In this document: piece after piece, positions 6,072 to 6,954 of the stretch
Position numbering within the stretch: the stretch's first letter is position 1
Layout: every line of letters begins with the position of its first letter
Assembly: GCA_017516785.1 (NCBI GenBank)
Contig: JAFXAV010000001.1
Coordinates: 1 to 6,954 of the forward strand
DNA: 6,954 nt
Source of the DNA: Oscillospiraceae bacterium
Lineage (GTDB): Bacteria > Bacillota_A > Clostridia > Oscillospirales > Oscillospiraceae
Reading direction: 5' to 3'
Program-made: the position numbers and the translations under genes
Notes under the pieces: generated by a model
Databases searched by the model: none
The model's input: only the letters and a program-made list of their open reading frames with translations
Told to the model about the DNA's origin: nothing

Positions 6072-6908
6072 TTACTTACCCAGATAGGTACGGATGATTT
6101 CGATATATTCGTCGGGGTAGAAGCCGATCTCACCCTGGAAACGGGTCAGAGCGATCAGACCGCCGTCGATCTCTTCGATGGATGCCAGCATCTCGGCATT
6201 GTCCACCTTCAGGCCGCCGCCGTAGACAACATCGATGCCGCCGGTGACTTCCTTGACGAAGCGGGCGATCTTGGTGATGTACTCCTTACCGGCAGGGGTC
6301 TTGCCGGGTCCGATGGACCAGATGGGTTCGTAGCCGATGACCACCTGGCTCTTGTCCACGCCTTCCAGACCGATTTCCAGCTGCTCCCGCAGGACTTCGT
6401 CCCAGTTCTCCAGCTCGGTATCCTTCTCACCGATGCAGTACAGAACCTTCATACCATTGGCGACAGCCAGCTTGATCTCCTGGTTCAGGATCCGGTTGAC
6501 AGCCTTGGTGTCCACGACACCGGCCTCGGCCAGAATGCCCATCTTGTCATTGCGCTCTTCGCAGTGGCCGATGATGGTGTAATTCACATCCATAGCCTTC
6601 ATGATGGACACGGGGCGGTTGGTGGTGAAGGCGCCGAAGTTGCCGCCCACGGCGGTATTCATCCGGTAGACGCTCTGGCAGCCAACCTGCACGGGGCTGT
6701 TTTCACACCGGGCAGCCACGGCATTCAGCAGGTGTGCCTCGGGGAAGTACTGGACGAACTCAACCTCAGAAGGATCGTATTTCTTCAGGGCTTCCTGGGT
6801 ATTCTTGACAATGTAGGTGCCCCACTCATTCAGAGGTGCAATGCGGTTGACGCCGCCCAGGCTAACCGGCACGTCAAAACGCTTCAGATTCAGAAAAATA
6901 TGCTTCAT
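6072..6908 (-). CDS. Triosephosphate-isomerase-fold protein, divergent phosphate loops
   Basis: 278 residues, against about 250 in ordinary TIM. ATG 6908 follows AGGAG by 7 nt. The catalytic set of TIM is in place: NLK (Asn7, Lys9), IIGHCEER with His115, and YEPIW with Glu194 followed by the loop-6 lid SIGPGKTP (198-205). GAFT (92-95) also matches the TIM family. The residues that grip substrate phosphate are altered. The YGGSV motif is YGGGL (229-233), losing the Ser, and the LVGGAS motif near the C-terminus is LIALTR (251-256), losing the Gly-Gly pair. The stretch before His115 is also longer. The protein probably still interconverts an aldose/ketose pair through an enediol. The substrate may not be glyceraldehyde-3-phosphate and may lack a phosphate in the usual place. 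TIM paralogues in sugar clusters, such as erythrulose-phosphate isomerases, are a precedent. A housekeeping TpiA would be expected elsewhere. The gene begins 11 bp after a probable upstream stop and so is likely within an operon. Confidence 0.88.
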   Translation of the reverse strand: MKHIFLNLKRFDVPVSLGGVNRIAPLNEWGTYIVKNTQEALKKYDPSEVEFVQYFPEAHLLNAVAARCENSPVQVGCQSVYRMNTAVGGNFGAFTTNRPVSIMKAMDVNYTIIGHCEERNDKMGILAEAGVVDTKAVNRILNQEIKLAVANGMKVLYCIGEKDTELENWDEVLREQLEIGLEGVDKSQVVIGYEPIWSIGPGKTPAGKEYITKIARFVKEVTGGIDVVYGGGLKVDNAEMLASIEEIDGGLIALTRFQGEIGFYPDEYIEIIRTYLGK

Positions 6909-6919
6909 GTTTTCTCTCC

Positions 6920-6954
6920 TTACCGCAGGATGGCGTAATCGGGGGCTTTATCCA
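6920..6954 (-). CDS. Probable C-terminal end of an upstream gene (partial)
   Basis: Reading from the right edge, an open frame encodes ...DKAPDYAILR and stops at TAA (6922-6920). The stop overlaps the TAAGGAG ribosome site of the TIM-like gene, a common arrangement between operon neighbours. Only eleven complete codons plus part of one are visible, so no family can be named and the frame could be chance. Confidence 0.4.
   Translation of the reverse strand, partial: DKAPDYAILR

Overview
The window is a single-direction gene cluster. Every credible gene lies on the minus strand and is transcribed from right to left, so the biological order runs from high to low coordinates. The style suggests a moderately GC-rich gut Clostridia member of the Oscillospiraceae/Ruminococcaceae type: strong AGGAGG-type ribosome sites, a lipoprotein leader ending LAAC-G with an Ala/Pro/Glu-rich tether, and hairpin-rich intergenic DNA. 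This is an inference from style; no marker gene is present.

In transcription order there are six genes or gene parts after a short fragment of an upstream gene. (1) 6920-6954 is probably the last codons of an upstream CDS. (2) 6072-6908 is a triosephosphate-isomerase-fold protein. (3) 5916-6060 is a 145-bp element of six perfect hairpins in mirror order. (4) 4430-5890 is a LarA-family (nickel-pincer hydroxyacid racemase/epimerase) homologue. (5) 4393-4421 is a candidate promoter overlapping an inverted repeat. (6) 2342-4369 is a lipoprotein with two complete NMT1/SsuA/TauA-type substrate-binding domains fused in tandem. (7) 1475-2266 is the SsuC/TauC-like permease (GTG start). (8) 699-1499 is the SsuB/TauB-like ATPase, overlapping the permease. 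(9) 638 to the left edge is the first 212 codons of a NagB-family (glucosamine-6-phosphate deaminase fold) protein.

Read together, this looks like an uptake-and-catabolism operon: a complete ABC importer of the nitrate/sulfonate/taurine/HMP class surrounded by three enzymes of the isomerase/epimerase/deaminase type. All three enzymes keep part of the parent family's active site but change residues that matter. The NagB-like protein has Asn in place of the catalytic Asp of the DGH motif and has lost the GLPTGGTP phosphate loop. The TIM-like protein keeps Asn/Lys/His/Glu but lacks the GGS and GG phosphate-gripping loops. The LarA-like protein keeps the Lys and His expected to hold the Ni-pincer cofactor but appears to have Asn for one of the two catalytic His. 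The cluster may therefore serve an uncharacterised carbohydrate-derived or hydroxyacid substrate. The substrate cannot be read from the sequence.

The intergenic gaps are short (11 to 181 bp), and four of the five larger ones carry inverted repeats, which may set relative expression of the cistrons. I found no tRNA, rRNA, CRISPR array, transposase or convincing intrinsic terminator.
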